Shown here: one piece after another, positions 26,438 to 35,378 of the stretch | Layout: the number at the start of each line of letters is the position of its first letter | Position numbering within the stretch: the first letter of the stretch is position 1 | DNA from: an uncultured Bacillota bacterium | GTDB lineage: Bacteria > Bacillota_I > Bacilli_A > RFN20 > CAG-631 | Direction of reading: 5' to 3' | Assembly: GCA_902491575.1 (NCBI GenBank) | Contig: CABUID010000001.1 | Location: 62,001-126,000 of the forward strand | Length of the DNA: 64,000 nt | The notes under the pieces: model-generated | Told to the model about the DNA's origin: nothing | The model's input: only the letters and a program-made list of their open reading frames with translations | Database searches by the model: none | Translations under genes and position numbers: made by a program

Positions 26438-26770
26438 TTAAAATTTATTCACTCTTTTAGAGGCTTTATCATGAAAGAATCTAATATTATTTGTATCGAA
26501 ATTGAAATTATTTTTACCAGTATTGCAACTAGGGCAACTCACATTATAATTTTCTATTGAATCTAAGATGAATCCATTTTTTTCTAATTCATCAACATAA
26601 TCATTAAACTCTGGATCGTTTGATTTTTTTGCTTTAGATGCTAATATATGATCAATATGCATATTATTAGGTTGAATTAGTCTTCCACAATAAGTACACT
26701 TCTTTCTATTAATCAAATACATAGCTTCTCTTAAATATGAATCGTTTTTATTATAACTATGATATTCCAT
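26438..26770 (-). CDS. HNH endonuclease (possibly truncated)
   Basis: A 110-aa protein with a zinc-finger HNH (McrA-like) core: CTYC, then HIDHILAS, the Asn in NYNVSC, and CPSCN. HNH enzymes cut DNA through a single metal ion and occur in restriction, homing and phage-packaging systems. The ATG has AGGTGA well spaced before it, so it may be expressed. The reading frame ends at KRVNKF, but coherent protein sequence continues in another frame, so the gene was probably longer and linked to the P-loop segment that follows. Confidence 0.7.
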   Translation of the reverse strand: MEYHSYNKNDSYLREAMYLINRKKCTYCGRLIQPNNMHIDHILASKAKKSNDPEFNDYVDELEKNGFILDSIENYNVSCPSCNTGKNNFNFDTNNIRFFHDKASKRVNKF

Positions 26771-27051
26771 AACATCACCTACATCTTCTATCTGATTCTT
26801 ATATTAATCAACATTATGCTATCATTTTCTGTTAAAAATAAAAATTACTATCTAAAAAGTAAAATAGTAGTTTTACGAACTTGGTTAATATTATACTATT
26901 TACTAATCTAACATATCTCCACACTCTAGGTTTATTACTAGTCGTACTTGAAGATAGTCTTTCAAGACCTTTTCTTTATAACCATCATCATCTATATTAA
27001 AGACAAAATGCTTATAAAATAGGTCAAAACACATAATTTCTGTGTATTTTT
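26771..27051. other. Gap between the island and rlmD
   Basis: No open frame. It marks the right border of the accessory island, because genes beyond it are ordinary core genes. Confidence 0.4.
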
Positions 27052-28389
27052 CTACTTTTTTGCTTCTTTTAGATATAGCAACACTATTGTCTCCACATGA
27101 AAAGATTGAGGAAACATATCAAAAGGGTAAACATCTTGAAAAGTGTAGCCCTTATTTACTAAAAACGATACATCACGTACTTGTGTTTCAGGATTACAAG
27201 ATATATAAACAATTCTCTTTGGCTTAAATCTTATTAAAGATTGTAAAAAAGATTCAGAGCATCCTTTTCTTGGGGGATCAATAAAAACTACATCTATTTT
27301 TTCACCATCATATTTCCTCATAAAATCTTGTGCATCAGCGCAATAAAAATGACAATTTTCGATGTGATTTATTTTTGCATTCATTTTTGCATCTTTAATG
27401 GCATCCTCAATAATTTCAACTCCATAAACATTTTTTGCTTTCAAAGAAGCAATCATACCAATAGTGCCAATTCCACAATATGCATCCAAAATATTTTCTT
27501 TCCCGGTCAAATTGGCTAACTCAATCGCTTTTTTATATAGTTTTTCACATTGTTGCTTGTTTATTTGGTAAAAAGATTTTGGAGAAATTTTAAACGTAAT
27601 ATTACATAAGGTATCTACAATATAACCTTTTCCATATAATACATTTTCTTTATCACCCAAAATAACATTTGTATGACGAGGATTAATATTTTGTACAATC
27701 GTTGTAATTTCAGGTAATTTTTTTCGAATCGATAAAATAAAATTATTTCTGCCTGGAAACGAGTTGACATTTGTAATTAAAACTAACATAGTTTCTTTTT
27801 CAGCACGACGTATTAAGATATGACGAAGAATGCCAGTTCTTAAATCTTCATTATAAGGTTCAATTTTATTTTCCTTCATTGCTTGTAAAATATTCTTAAT
27901 GATTTTATTGGATAAATCATCTTGAACATAACAATAATCAAAAGGAACAACATCATGACTATCTTCTTTATAGAAACCAGCAATGATGTTTTTTCCTTTT
28001 TTTTGAACAGGGACTTGAACTTTATTACGATAAAAATAAGGAACTTCTTGACCAATACAAGGATGAACATTTACTTCAAATTCTGCGTTCTTATAAAGTT
28101 TTTTGACGACATTCGTTTTAAAATCGAGTTGTCCTTGATAAGTCATGTGAGATAAATGACAACCACCACATAAAGTATAAACAGAGCATTTTGGTTGACA
28201 ACGATAACGAGATGGCTTATAAATTTCGTGAATACTTGCAAAAATATTTCGTTTTCCTTCATATTCAATATTGACGTTTATTTCTTCATTTTCAAGAGCA
28301 TACATGACATACATTGGTTTTTTTTCAACATGTGTCACTCCGACACCATCTTTTGTTAGATGATCAATCACAATATTCATCGTTTTCAT
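27052..28389 (-). CDS. rlmD: 23S rRNA (uracil-C5)-methyltransferase, RlmD/RumA family
   Basis: A 445-aa protein with an N-terminal TRAM-like domain (1-60), four Cys for a [4Fe-4S] cluster (C64, C68, C74, C77 in the LCGGC region), a SAM-binding motif DAYCGIGTIG, DPPRKGC, and the catalytic-Cys motif ISCNPET near the C-terminus. The family methylates U747/U1939 of 23S rRNA (RlmC/RlmD/RlmCD) or U54 of tRNA. Gram-positive members usually act on 23S rRNA, but the exact site is inferred. The ribosome site is GGTGATG. It is divergent from the amidase lipoprotein. Confidence 0.88.
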   Translation of the reverse strand: MKTMNIVIDHLTKDGVGVTHVEKKPMYVMYALENEEINVNIEYEGKRNIFASIHEIYKPSRYRCQPKCSVYTLCGGCHLSHMTYQGQLDFKTNVVKKLYKNAEFEVNVHPCIGQEVPYFYRNKVQVPVQKKGKNIIAGFYKEDSHDVVPFDYCYVQDDLSNKIIKNILQAMKENKIEPYNEDLRTGILRHILIRRAEKETMLVLITNVNSFPGRNNFILSIRKKLPEITTIVQNINPRHTNVILGDKENVLYGKGYIVDTLCNITFKISPKSFYQINKQQCEKLYKKAIELANLTGKENILDAYCGIGTIGMIASLKAKNVYGVEIIEDAIKDAKMNAKINHIENCHFYCADAQDFMRKYDGEKIDVVFIDPPRKGCSESFLQSLIRFKPKRIVYISCNPETQVRDVSFLVNKGYTFQDVYPFDMFPQSFHVETIVLLYLKEAKK

Positions 28390-28499
28390 ACTTCATCACC
28401 AAAGATATTATACACGAATTTGGTAGCAGATGCCATTTATTCCCATTCAAAATAAAAGATTTATTTGTTATTATTAGAAAAAATTTTAGGAGGTGAAAA

Positions 28500-29240
28500 A
28501 TGAAAACGAGTAAAAGTGGAATAATGATAGGTATTTTATGTGGTTTATTAACAGGATGTAATTCTACCCACACACCTACAGAAAGTAATGAATTATCCTC
28601 CGTAAATAGCGAAAGTTTAATTTTTAGTGAAAGTAATTCTTATACAAATAGTGAAAGTTTAACGAAAAGTAGTGAAGAAAACGAAACAGAAAATCAATAT
28701 ATTTCCTTTAACGAGAATATTAAACTTTACATTAATCCAAGCGTTCAATATACCAATCCATATGCGTCAAATTTAGGAAATGAAGGACAACGTATGAATG
28801 AAATCTCTCTTCTTTTGACTCAAAGGATTAAAGAGTATACGAATATAGAAGTTTATGCGAACAATGCCCTTCCAGGACTTTCACTTTCTAACTCTGTAAA
28901 AGAAAGTAATCAATTGAAAGTGAATTATCACTTAGCTTTGCATAGTAATGCAGGAGGCGGGATAGGATCAGAGGGATGGTACACACAAACATCTTATTCT
29001 TTTGCAAAAAGTATTATTGATTCCCTTCAAGACGTTTTGCCTTATCCTACAAGAGGATTAAAAAATGGTGAAAAAACTTTATATGAATTAAAATCCACCT
29101 ATGCATCAGCATGTTTAATTGAAATACTCTTTCATGATGATGTAAAACAAGCACAATTTCTTGTTACACAACAAGAAAAAATTGCTAGCGCTATTTATCA
29201 AGGAATCATTGCCTATTTTATAGAAAAATATAATGGATAA
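28500..29240 (+). CDS. N-acetylmuramoyl-L-alanine amidase-like lipoprotein (Amidase_3)
   Basis: A 246-aa protein with a lipobox LTGC (Cys20), then a Ser/Glu/Asn-rich linker (25-65) and an Amidase_3 domain. The second half has the zinc-ligand motif ALHSNAGGG and a C-terminal catalytic-Glu region CLIEILFHD. The usual first zinc motif (GHGG) is replaced by NPSVQ, as in a clostridial sub-branch of the family, so activity needs checking. It would trim peptidoglycan from outside the membrane. A strong TTAGGAGGTG precedes the ATG. Confidence 0.75.
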   Translation: MKTSKSGIMIGILCGLLTGCNSTHTPTESNELSSVNSESLIFSESNSYTNSESLTKSSEENETENQYISFNENIKLYINPSVQYTNPYASNLGNEGQRMNEISLLLTQRIKEYTNIEVYANNALPGLSLSNSVKESNQLKVNYHLALHSNAGGGIGSEGWYTQTSYSFAKSIIDSLQDVLPYPTRGLKNGEKTLYELKSTYASACLIEILFHDDVKQAQFLVTQQEKIASAIYQGIIAYFIEKYNG

Positions 29241-29290
29241 AAATAAAAGATAGAAACAAATCAATTCACTCGTTTCTATCTTTTATTTTT
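29239..29290. terminator. Bidirectional terminator between amidase and SleB genes
   Basis: A 19-bp perfect stem (AAAAATAAAAGATAGAAAC with its complement) around a 14-nt loop. T-runs on both strands end the convergent genes. Confidence 0.9.
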
Positions 29291-29300
29291 ATAAAAAGAC

Positions 29301-29723
29301 TTATAGATTACATTTAGAAGCATTTCCTTCAGGTCCAAAGAAACAATGATTTTTATACTTTCCGATAAGTGGACCAAAAAACGTATTTGGACAAGGATTT
29401 CCTTTGCCAGGGTTTTTAAAGAAAAGTGCACGTGTTGCCGGCCATTTTGTATAATAATCTAAGCATTTTTTAGCCAGGTTTTTTTCTTTTTGAGTAGGAG
29501 AACTTTGAAATAAAGGTTTACCTACACCATCAAATTGTCCTTTTTGATAAACTACCTTCGATATCGTATCAACATTCTTAAAAGGACCACATTGTGCGAT
29601 TGCACGATTTACAACGACATTACCTACAAGAAGCATACCCGTTTCACCTTCACCTAAGGCTTCAGCTCGCATAATTCTTGCTAGTAAAACAATATCTGAA
29701 TTGATATATTTGATTCTTGCCAT
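29301..29723 (-). CDS. Cell-wall hydrolase, SleB/CwlJ-type (Hydrolase_2)
   Basis: A 140-aa protein that is essentially one Hydrolase_2 domain: LLARIMRAEALGE with the catalytic Glu, VGNVVVNR, QFDGVG and a C-terminal FFGP block. In spore formers these are germination-specific lytic transglycosylases, but single-domain forms also occur in non-sporulating relatives. No signal peptide is present, so export or lysis-dependent release is unclear. It sits 59 bases downstream of the SpoU gene, same strand. Confidence 0.85.
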   Translation of the reverse strand: MARIKYINSDIVLLARIMRAEALGEGETGMLLVGNVVVNRAIAQCGPFKNVDTISKVVYQKGQFDGVGKPLFQSSPTQKEKNLAKKCLDYYTKWPATRALFFKNPGKGNPCPNTFFGPLIGKYKNHCFFGPEGNASKCNL

Positions 29724-29782
29724 ATTCTCACCATTACATTATATGAAAAAAACGAATAAAGCATGAATTGTTTTTTTATACT

Positions 29783-30466
29783 TTAAGAGTAAAGTTGAAA
29801 TAAGATAATATTCACCATATTTTCGAAAGCGATATCTTTATCAAATGAATAGGTTTCTATTGATTTTAAATGAGTAGGATTTTTTGAAAAAAGTAAAGAA
29901 AGTGAATCATTAAAACTTTCTTTTATTTTTAAGATATCATTCGATTTGCCATAATAAACATTTATTAAATTTCGATTTGGATAATTTGCAAGATAATTCT
30001 TTAAAGATGAAAAAGAAACCATATGAATGGTGAAAAAAGCCCCCATTGTGGATCGGATAAGATGAATATCATACAAATCTATATTACAATCAATCAATAC
30101 TAAATTTTCAAAATTAAAACCTCTCATAGAGCGAATAATAGTTCCTATTTGACCCACATCATTGATATGTGATAGAAGAATGTGTGGTTTATGACTTAAA
30201 GATTGTTCATATTTTTTAAAAACACCAATAACAAAAATATTACCTTTATCTTTAATTTTTTCTATAAGTTCATCATCAATAAGAATTTCAATGGAAGTAT
30301 TTTCGCATAATTTAAGAATTTGATCATAAGCATCATTTTTACAAAAAGAAGAATCAATCAGAATGGCTAAGCATTTTTCTTTTTGATTTTTTAATAATTC
30401 AATCGTTCCAAAAGCACCAAAAACATAACTATAAGGCAATTGAAAGTGATAACGTTCAAATTTCAT
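29783..30466 (-). CDS. TrmH/SpoU-family RNA methyltransferase
   Basis: Start set at the ATG at 30466; an in-frame GTG three codons earlier overlaps the previous gene and is less likely. The 227-aa product has an N-terminal substrate-binding part and the C-terminal SPOUT knot: SHINDVGQIGTIIRSMRGF (NxGxxxR motif) and LIRSTMGAFF (motif 3). These enzymes 2'-O-methylate tRNA or rRNA. The N-terminal domain is short and divergent, so the target is unknown. It follows the HMA gene with a 1-base gap in the deoD operon. Confidence 0.8.
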   Translation of the reverse strand: MKFERYHFQLPYSYVFGAFGTIELLKNQKEKCLAILIDSSFCKNDAYDQILKLCENTSIEILIDDELIEKIKDKGNIFVIGVFKKYEQSLSHKPHILLSHINDVGQIGTIIRSMRGFNFENLVLIDCNIDLYDIHLIRSTMGAFFTIHMVSFSSLKNYLANYPNRNLINVYYGKSNDILKIKESFNDSLSLLFSKNPTHLKSIETYSFDKDIAFENMVNIILFQLYS

Positions 30467-30467
30467 A

Positions 30468-30689
30468 TTAAACACAAGAATATCCTAAAGCATTAATTTT
30501 ATCTTTTATTTCTAAAAGAGATATTTTTCTTTCATCAAAGGATACTTTAGCAAGTTTTTCATTTAAAGTCATTTCGATTTTAACTTGATACTTTTTTAAT
30601 TCTTCTTGAATGCGGATAATACAATGTTCACATTTAACTCCCTCAATGAATATCGTTTCCTCTTTTTGATTTAAGTTAAAAAAACGCAC
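30468..30689 (-). CDS. Heavy-metal-associated (HMA) domain protein, CopZ-like
   Basis: A 73-aa protein consisting of one HMA fold with the metal site VKCEHC (usual form GMxCxxC) and the ending INALGYSCV. Such proteins are copper chaperones, or sequester soft metals in the cytoplasm. No P-type ATPase lies nearby. It is placed between the NERD and SpoU genes in one transcript. Confidence 0.85.
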   Translation of the reverse strand: MRFFNLNQKEETIFIEGVKCEHCIIRIQEELKKYQVKIEMTLNEKLAKVSFDERKISLLEIKDKINALGYSCV

Positions 30690-30702
30690 GATATTTTCCT
30701 CC

Positions 30703-31335
30703 TTATTTATATTTTTTGATTTCGCTTTCAGCTTTTAAACCATATTGGTAAAATGCATTACAATATCTTTCAATTTCTTTTGGATCTAAAATATCATCAT
30801 TAGAATTTTTTTCAATTTCATTAATCTTTTTAATAGCCTCTTTTTCTGAAATAACAAATTCATTATTTAAATAGTTGACCTTTTCAAATTGACAAGTTTT
30901 GGTTAAAATGACCATGTTTTTTAAATCCTTATTCTCTAAACTTTCCACCATATTCACAAGATAGGAAATCACTTTACGATTATAGATTAATGGATTGTCA
31001 ATTAAAGTTAACTGTTTATGGTAAATTACTCGCCATTTTTGATCATCTGGAGAAATTTTAATTTCACCAGCTTGTTTAACTTCTTTAATAATGTAAATAT
31101 ATTTATTTCCAAAAATAATTGTATCAATATATTTGTATTTATTTTCTCCAATTGGTAAATACAAATCATTTAAAATTAAATAATCATTCATTTTGCAAGA
31201 ACGATATAGATTTTTTTGAATTCTTTTTTTCCCTGTAATGGCAACAATAAACAAATTTATTTGTCTAAAAAAACAAAGATAAATCAACAAACATAAAACA
31301 AGTAAAGAACAAAAAACATAGAAAAATATTTTCAT
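30703..31335 (-). CDS. Membrane-anchored NERD-domain protein
   Basis: A 210-aa protein with one N-terminal transmembrane helix (~2-24), then a NERD (nuclease-related) domain: residues ~55-90 contain YIDTIIFGNKYIYIIKEVK, with the Asp and E-x-K spacing of the PD-(D/E)xK fold. NERD proteins are widespread in low-GC bacteria and their substrate is not established. It starts 3 bases after the deoD stop. Confidence 0.75.
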   Translation of the reverse strand: MKIFFYVFCSLLVLCLLIYLCFFRQINLFIVAITGKKRIQKNLYRSCKMNDYLILNDLYLPIGENKYKYIDTIIFGNKYIYIIKEVKQAGEIKISPDDQKWRVIYHKQLTLIDNPLIYNRKVISYLVNMVESLENKDLKNMVILTKTCQFEKVNYLNNEFVISEKEAIKKINEIEKNSNDDILDPKEIERYCNAFYQYGLKAESEIKKYK

Positions 31336-31338
31336 AGA

Positions 31339-32058
31339 TTAAATAAGTTGTAAAGCAATTTCCATCATTTGAGTAAATGAATTTTGTCTTTCTTCAGAAG
31401 TTGTTTCCGCATGACTTGTAAAAGAATCGGATACGGTTAAAATCGTTAATGCTTTTTTATGAAGATAAGCTGCGTTACAATAGAGTGCATAACTTTCCAT
31501 TTCAACTCCTAATACGCCCATATTTGCCCATTTTTTCCAATTATCTTTATCTGTGCCATAAAAAACATCACTTGACATAATATTACCAACATGATAGCGA
31601 ACATTCTTTTCTTTAGCAACATTGACAGCTTTTTCTAATAAATCAAAAGATCCTATTGCTGAAAAAGTACCATTTAGTTGATATTGATTTGCGAAATTAG
31701 AATCTGTACAACTTCCTTGACCAATAATAATATCATACAATTGAATATCTTCTTGGTAAGAACCACAAGAGCCAATTCGAATAATGCTTTCTACACCATA
31801 AAACGCAAAAAGTTCATAAGAGTAGATTCCAATCGATGGCATTCCCATTCCAGAGCCCATAACGGTAACTTCCTTGCCTTTATAAGTTCCTGTGTAACCA
31901 AACATATTTCTAACTCCGTTTACTTGCCTTACATTTTCAAGATAATGATCTGCGATAAATTTTGCTCTTAAAGGGTCTCCAGGCATTAAAACAGTTTTGG
32001 CAAAATCTCCTTTTTTTCCTTCATTATGAGGTGTTCCTTTAAAAATTTCACTTTTCAT
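31339..32058 (-). CDS. deoD: Purine-nucleoside phosphorylase (DeoD type)
   Basis: Start at the ATG at 32058, chosen because GGAGG sits 9 bases before it and DeoD proteins begin MxxxxxGTPHxxA; the frame is open 20 codons further up. The 239-aa product has MPGDPLRAKF, MGSGMGMPS, GSCGSY, and VLGVEMESYALY with the ribose-binding Met-Glu-Ser. It phosphorolyses purine (deoxy)nucleosides to bases and (deoxy)ribose-1-phosphate in the salvage pathway. It is the first gene of a deoD-NERD-HMA-SpoU transcript. Confidence 0.95.
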   Translation of the reverse strand: MKSEIFKGTPHNEGKKGDFAKTVLMPGDPLRAKFIADHYLENVRQVNGVRNMFGYTGTYKGKEVTVMGSGMGMPSIGIYSYELFAFYGVESIIRIGSCGSYQEDIQLYDIIIGQGSCTDSNFANQYQLNGTFSAIGSFDLLEKAVNVAKEKNVRYHVGNIMSSDVFYGTDKDNWKKWANMGVLGVEMESYALYCNAAYLHKKALTILTVSDSFTSHAETTSEERQNSFTQMMEIALQLI

Positions 32059-32184
32059 GTAATAATCCTCCGTTTCATAATCATAAATATTATACAAGTT
32101 ATACCCTTGATAAATCAAATGGTATTATGAAAATCTTTTTTCAAAAAATAAGAAAATTCGACTTAATACGACTTATCTAGTGGT

Positions 32185-32190
32185 TATAAT
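32185..32190 (+). promoter_or_regulatory. -10 box for the 153-aa gene
   Basis: A perfect TATAAT 23 bases before the ATG. The -35 is poor. Confidence 0.45.
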
Positions 32191-32212
32191 TTTAAAAAGG
32201 GAGCGTGATAAT

Positions 32213-32674
32213 ATGTTGTCGGTTAAAGAATACGACATTTTGCAAAAAGAAGTTATAGCAGCATTAAGCAAAAAAAGATTTACAGGAAGGTATAAAGAAA
32301 TTATTTCAGATATTAAAGAACTTAGTAAAGCAAGTGATTTATGTAATAAACAAGAAATTACTTATAGTTCAGTACTTCACCAAGTTCGATTTTTAAAAGG
32401 AACTTACAATGATGAACTGAAAGAAATTATTCAGTCTTATCAGGAAATAATTTTTCCTGATTTTACTTATAAAAATGATTTAAATGCCATGATTAATGGC
32501 CCATATGCATTAAAAATATGGTTGACAAGATATTTATGCTTAAGAGTATTAAAGTGTGAATTAAGTGATGTTCTTCAATTCGATTTAAAAGATCTTTCCA
32601 TTACCCAACAATATCAAGAGATTGATGTAATGTTATTTCAAACTTTTATGAATGTAAAAGTAACAAGTAATTAA
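32213..32674 (+). CDS. Hypothetical 153-aa helical protein
   Basis: Start at the ATG at 32213, which has AAGGGAG in front; an upstream in-frame GTG overlaps the -10 box and is rejected. The product (MLSVKEYDIL...) is predicted mostly helical, rich in Lys, Glu, Leu and Tyr, with no Cys-rich site, signal or membrane segment. I do not recognise the family. It lies alone between divergent deoD and a terminator. Confidence 0.65.
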   Translation: MLSVKEYDILQKEVIAALSKKRFTGRYKEIISDIKELSKASDLCNKQEITYSSVLHQVRFLKGTYNDELKEIIQSYQEIIFPDFTYKNDLNAMINGPYALKIWLTRYLCLRVLKCELSDVLQFDLKDLSITQQYQEIDVMLFQTFMNVKVTSN

Positions 32675-32696
32675 GAAATTTAGAAAGTTTATAGAA

Positions 32697-32725
32697 AAAG
32701 AACCATTTGCTTGGTTCTTTCGTTA
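32697..32725 (+). terminator. Terminator after the 153-aa gene
   Basis: AAAGAACCA-TTTGCT-TGGTTCTTT hairpin. The T-run is weak beyond the stem, but placement fits. Confidence 0.7.
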
Positions 32726-32740
32726 TAAATAGGAACTTTT

Positions 32741-33685
32741 TTATTTTCTATTTTGTTGAACAAAATCTCCTTGAAAAAGATTTACTTCTTCCATATACAA
32801 ATCAAGATGGTCGACTACGGCCATTTTCTTTTTGACATAGTCGGGTGCTATTCTTTTTTTTTCATCACTATCGGCTCCAATCCGGTGAACTAGGATATTT
32901 TCTTTTAAATAAGCAAGTTGGAGCGCAACGATTTCAATAAATTCTTGCTCATTTAATATTTTAAATTGATTATTTAAATACATTGTCGCAAGGGCTGTGT
33001 TTTTCAAAATATTTAAATTGTGAATTTTTATTCCTTGAATGGGAAGTAAATTAAGTTTTAAAATGGTTTGAATTTGATCTTCTTTGCTTTCATAAGGAAG
33101 TCCATCAATGATATGCACAACAATATCTATGTGATAATGGTGTAATAATTTAACAGCTTTTTTGAAATCTGTAAAAGTATATTTTAAATTTAATAATTTC
33201 ATGGTTGAACGTTTAGTCGTTTGCAAACCCAGTTCAATCCAAAATTCTTTAAAATGCGATTTTAAAGAAAATAAATAACGTGCAATTTCCTCATGAATAC
33301 AATCACAACGTGTAGCAATAGAAAGACCAATCACATTATCTTGACCAATAAATGGCTCGAATACCTCTTTTAATCTTTCAATACTTCCATAGGTGTTCGA
33401 ATAAGCCTGAAAATAAACGATGTAATAAGCATCAGGCCATTTTTTTTCCATTCTATTTTTTATTTTTTCAAATTGAGTTTGTATGGAATCCTTAGGGTTT
33501 CCTGCAAAATCTCCACTTCCTTCTTCACTACAAAAAAGACAACCGCCATATCCTTTTGTGCCATCACGATTAGGGCAAGTAAAAGAAGCGTTCAAAGAAA
33601 TTTTGAACACTTTTTTTCCATATTTATTTTTAAAATAATAATCCAATGTATGATAATGCTTATGAGTCAAATAATATTCAAACAT
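32741..33685 (-). CDS. Radical SAM protein, YhcC/TIGR01212 type
   Basis: A 314-aa protein with the N-terminal radical SAM cysteines in the YhcC pattern (Cys37, Cys49, Cys52; CPNRDGTKGYGGCLFC), an elongator-protein-3-like core (VIGLSIATRCDC, ELGLQT) and the PDYVKKKM ending. The biochemical role of the family is not settled. It starts 4 bases after the phosphoglucomutase stop, so it is part of that operon. Confidence 0.85.
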   Translation of the reverse strand: MFEYYLTHKHYHTLDYYFKNKYGKKVFKISLNASFTCPNRDGTKGYGGCLFCSEEGSGDFAGNPKDSIQTQFEKIKNRMEKKWPDAYYIVYFQAYSNTYGSIERLKEVFEPFIGQDNVIGLSIATRCDCIHEEIARYLFSLKSHFKEFWIELGLQTTKRSTMKLLNLKYTFTDFKKAVKLLHHYHIDIVVHIIDGLPYESKEDQIQTILKLNLLPIQGIKIHNLNILKNTALATMYLNNQFKILNEQEFIEIVALQLAYLKENILVHRIGADSDEKKRIAPDYVKKKMAVVDHLDLYMEEVNLFQGDFVQQNRK

Positions 33686-33689
33686 ATAA

Positions 33690-35378
33690 TTAATGAATGA
33701 GGTCTAAGATAAAGTTTTTGACTTTATCATGACGTATTTGTGCATTTTCTTTGCTATTTCCTGCAAGTGCGAAATAAAATTTAACTTTAGGTTCAGTACC
33801 GGAAGGTCGTATCGCTACAAAAGAACCATCTTCAAAAACATAACGTAAAACATCCGATTGTTCATAGTCTAATGGCATTTTAACACCATTTTTTTCCTTA
33901 ATTAATGTCCAATAATCTTCTTTAATCAATACTTTTTCACCAGCAATTTCACTTAAATTCATTTTACGTAAAGACTTCATTAAATGAGCGATTTTTTCAA
34001 CTCCCCGCATTCCCTCTGCGATATAGGAATATTGAGATTCAATATGATAACCTAATTTTTGTTGAATTTCCTCAAATACATTGAGTAGAGTTTTTCCTTG
34101 ATGTTGGTAATAAGAAGCCATTTCACAAATTAACATTGCAGATTGCACGCCATCTTTATCACGGACTTGAGGGTTAATCAGATAGCCATAGGATTCTTCA
34201 TAACCAATTTGAAAAACTTTTCCATTGTTTTCAATTGAGCGAGCGATTTTATCTCCGATATATTTAAAACCTGTTAAGGTCTGTTCGGTTTCAACACCAT
34301 ATAAAGCAGCAACTTTTGCACCAAGTGGGGAAGATACAATCGTATTATACATAATTCCATTATCTGGTAAGATATGTTTTGCTTTTCTTGTGGATAGAAG
34401 ATATTCAATCAAAATGGCGCCTGTTTGATTACCAGTCATATAGATAGGATTTCTATCTTTATCAAATAATACTATACCAATTCGATCACAATCAGGGTCT
34501 GTACAACAAATTAAATCTGCATGATATTGATCTGCATACTTTAAAGCTAAATCATAAGCAACTTTTTCTTCGGGATTAGGGGATAAAGTGTTCGCAAAAT
34601 CCCCTCTTGGTTCACATTGTTCTTTTACTTCAATCAGATGATAACCCATTCTTTTCATTACAGTTGTCACGGGAATATAACCTGTTCCATGTTGTGGGGT
34701 GTAAACGATAGTAATATTATCTTTTTTCATTTCAGCATTTAAAGATGTAGACATAACCATCTGATAATAAGCTTCATCTATTTTTTGATTCAGTAGAGTG
34801 ATTAATTCTTCATTTGGTTGAATAATAATATTTAGTTCGTTATCAATTTTATCAATTTCATCCATTACTTGGTTCGATTGTTCTAAAATTAATTGATTTC
34901 CTTCCGAATTATAAATTTTATAACCATTATATTGTTTTGGGTTATGAGATGCCGTAATATTAATTCCTCCTGCAGCTTTTAAATAACGAATGGCAAAGGA
35001 TAATTCTGGCGTAGGTCTTAAAGCATCAAATAAATAAACTTTTATTCCTAAAGTAGTTAAAATATTTGCAGCTGCCATCGTAAACTCATCATGATTAAAA
35101 CGATTATCATGAGCGATGACAACGCCTCTTTCTTTAGCATTTTGTTCATGTTTTAATAAATAATTTCCAAATCCTAAAGTTGCTTTATAAATGGTAATAA
35201 TATTCATTCGGTTTGTACCAGGTCCCATAATACCACGCATACCACCCGTTCCAAAGGTAAGGTTCGTATAAAATGCTTCTTGTATTTGTTCCTCACTCAT
35301 CTTCTTTAATTCTTCTTTTAAAGATTCACTGACTAGTGAAGAATTTTTCCATTCATTCACTTTTTGTAAATAATTCAT
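33690..35378 (-). CDS. pgcA: Phosphoglucomutase/phosphomannomutase (alpha-D-phosphohexomutase)
   Basis: Start at 35378; an ATG five codons earlier contains the ribosome site (GGAGGA) itself and is rejected. The 562-aa product has the phosphoserine loop ITASHNPKQYNGY (Ser144), metal loop DPDCDRIG, sugar-binding GYEESYG and phosphate-binding RPSGTEPK. It interconverts glucose-1-P and glucose-6-P, supplying UDP-glucose and glycolipids or feeding glycogen carbon into glycolysis. The start overlaps the 3' end of the pseudouridine synthase gene. Confidence 0.95.
   Translation of the reverse strand: MNYLQKVNEWKNSSLVSESLKEELKKMSEEQIQEAFYTNLTFGTGGMRGIMGPGTNRMNIITIYKATLGFGNYLLKHEQNAKERGVVIAHDNRFNHDEFTMAAANILTTLGIKVYLFDALRPTPELSFAIRYLKAAGGINITASHNPKQYNGYKIYNSEGNQLILEQSNQVMDEIDKIDNELNIIIQPNEELITLLNQKIDEAYYQMVMSTSLNAEMKKDNITIVYTPQHGTGYIPVTTVMKRMGYHLIEVKEQCEPRGDFANTLSPNPEEKVAYDLALKYADQYHADLICCTDPDCDRIGIVLFDKDRNPIYMTGNQTGAILIEYLLSTRKAKHILPDNGIMYNTIVSSPLGAKVAALYGVETEQTLTGFKYIGDKIARSIENNGKVFQIGYEESYGYLINPQVRDKDGVQSAMLICEMASYYQHQGKTLLNVFEEIQQKLGYHIESQYSYIAEGMRGVEKIAHLMKSLRKMNLSEIAGEKVLIKEDYWTLIKEKNGVKMPLDYEQSDVLRYVFEDGSFVAIRPSGTEPKVKFYFALAGNSKENAQIRHDKVKNFILDLIH

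Noticed and set aside
28069..28155. Short + strand frames within rlmD
   Set aside because: They are antisense to a clear RlmD/RumA gene and show no ribosome site or family match.
32162..32178. TAATACGACT resembling a phage T7-type promoter
   Set aside because: Only the first ten bases fit and the rest differs. No phage RNA polymerase gene is seen; chance in AT-rich DNA is more likely.
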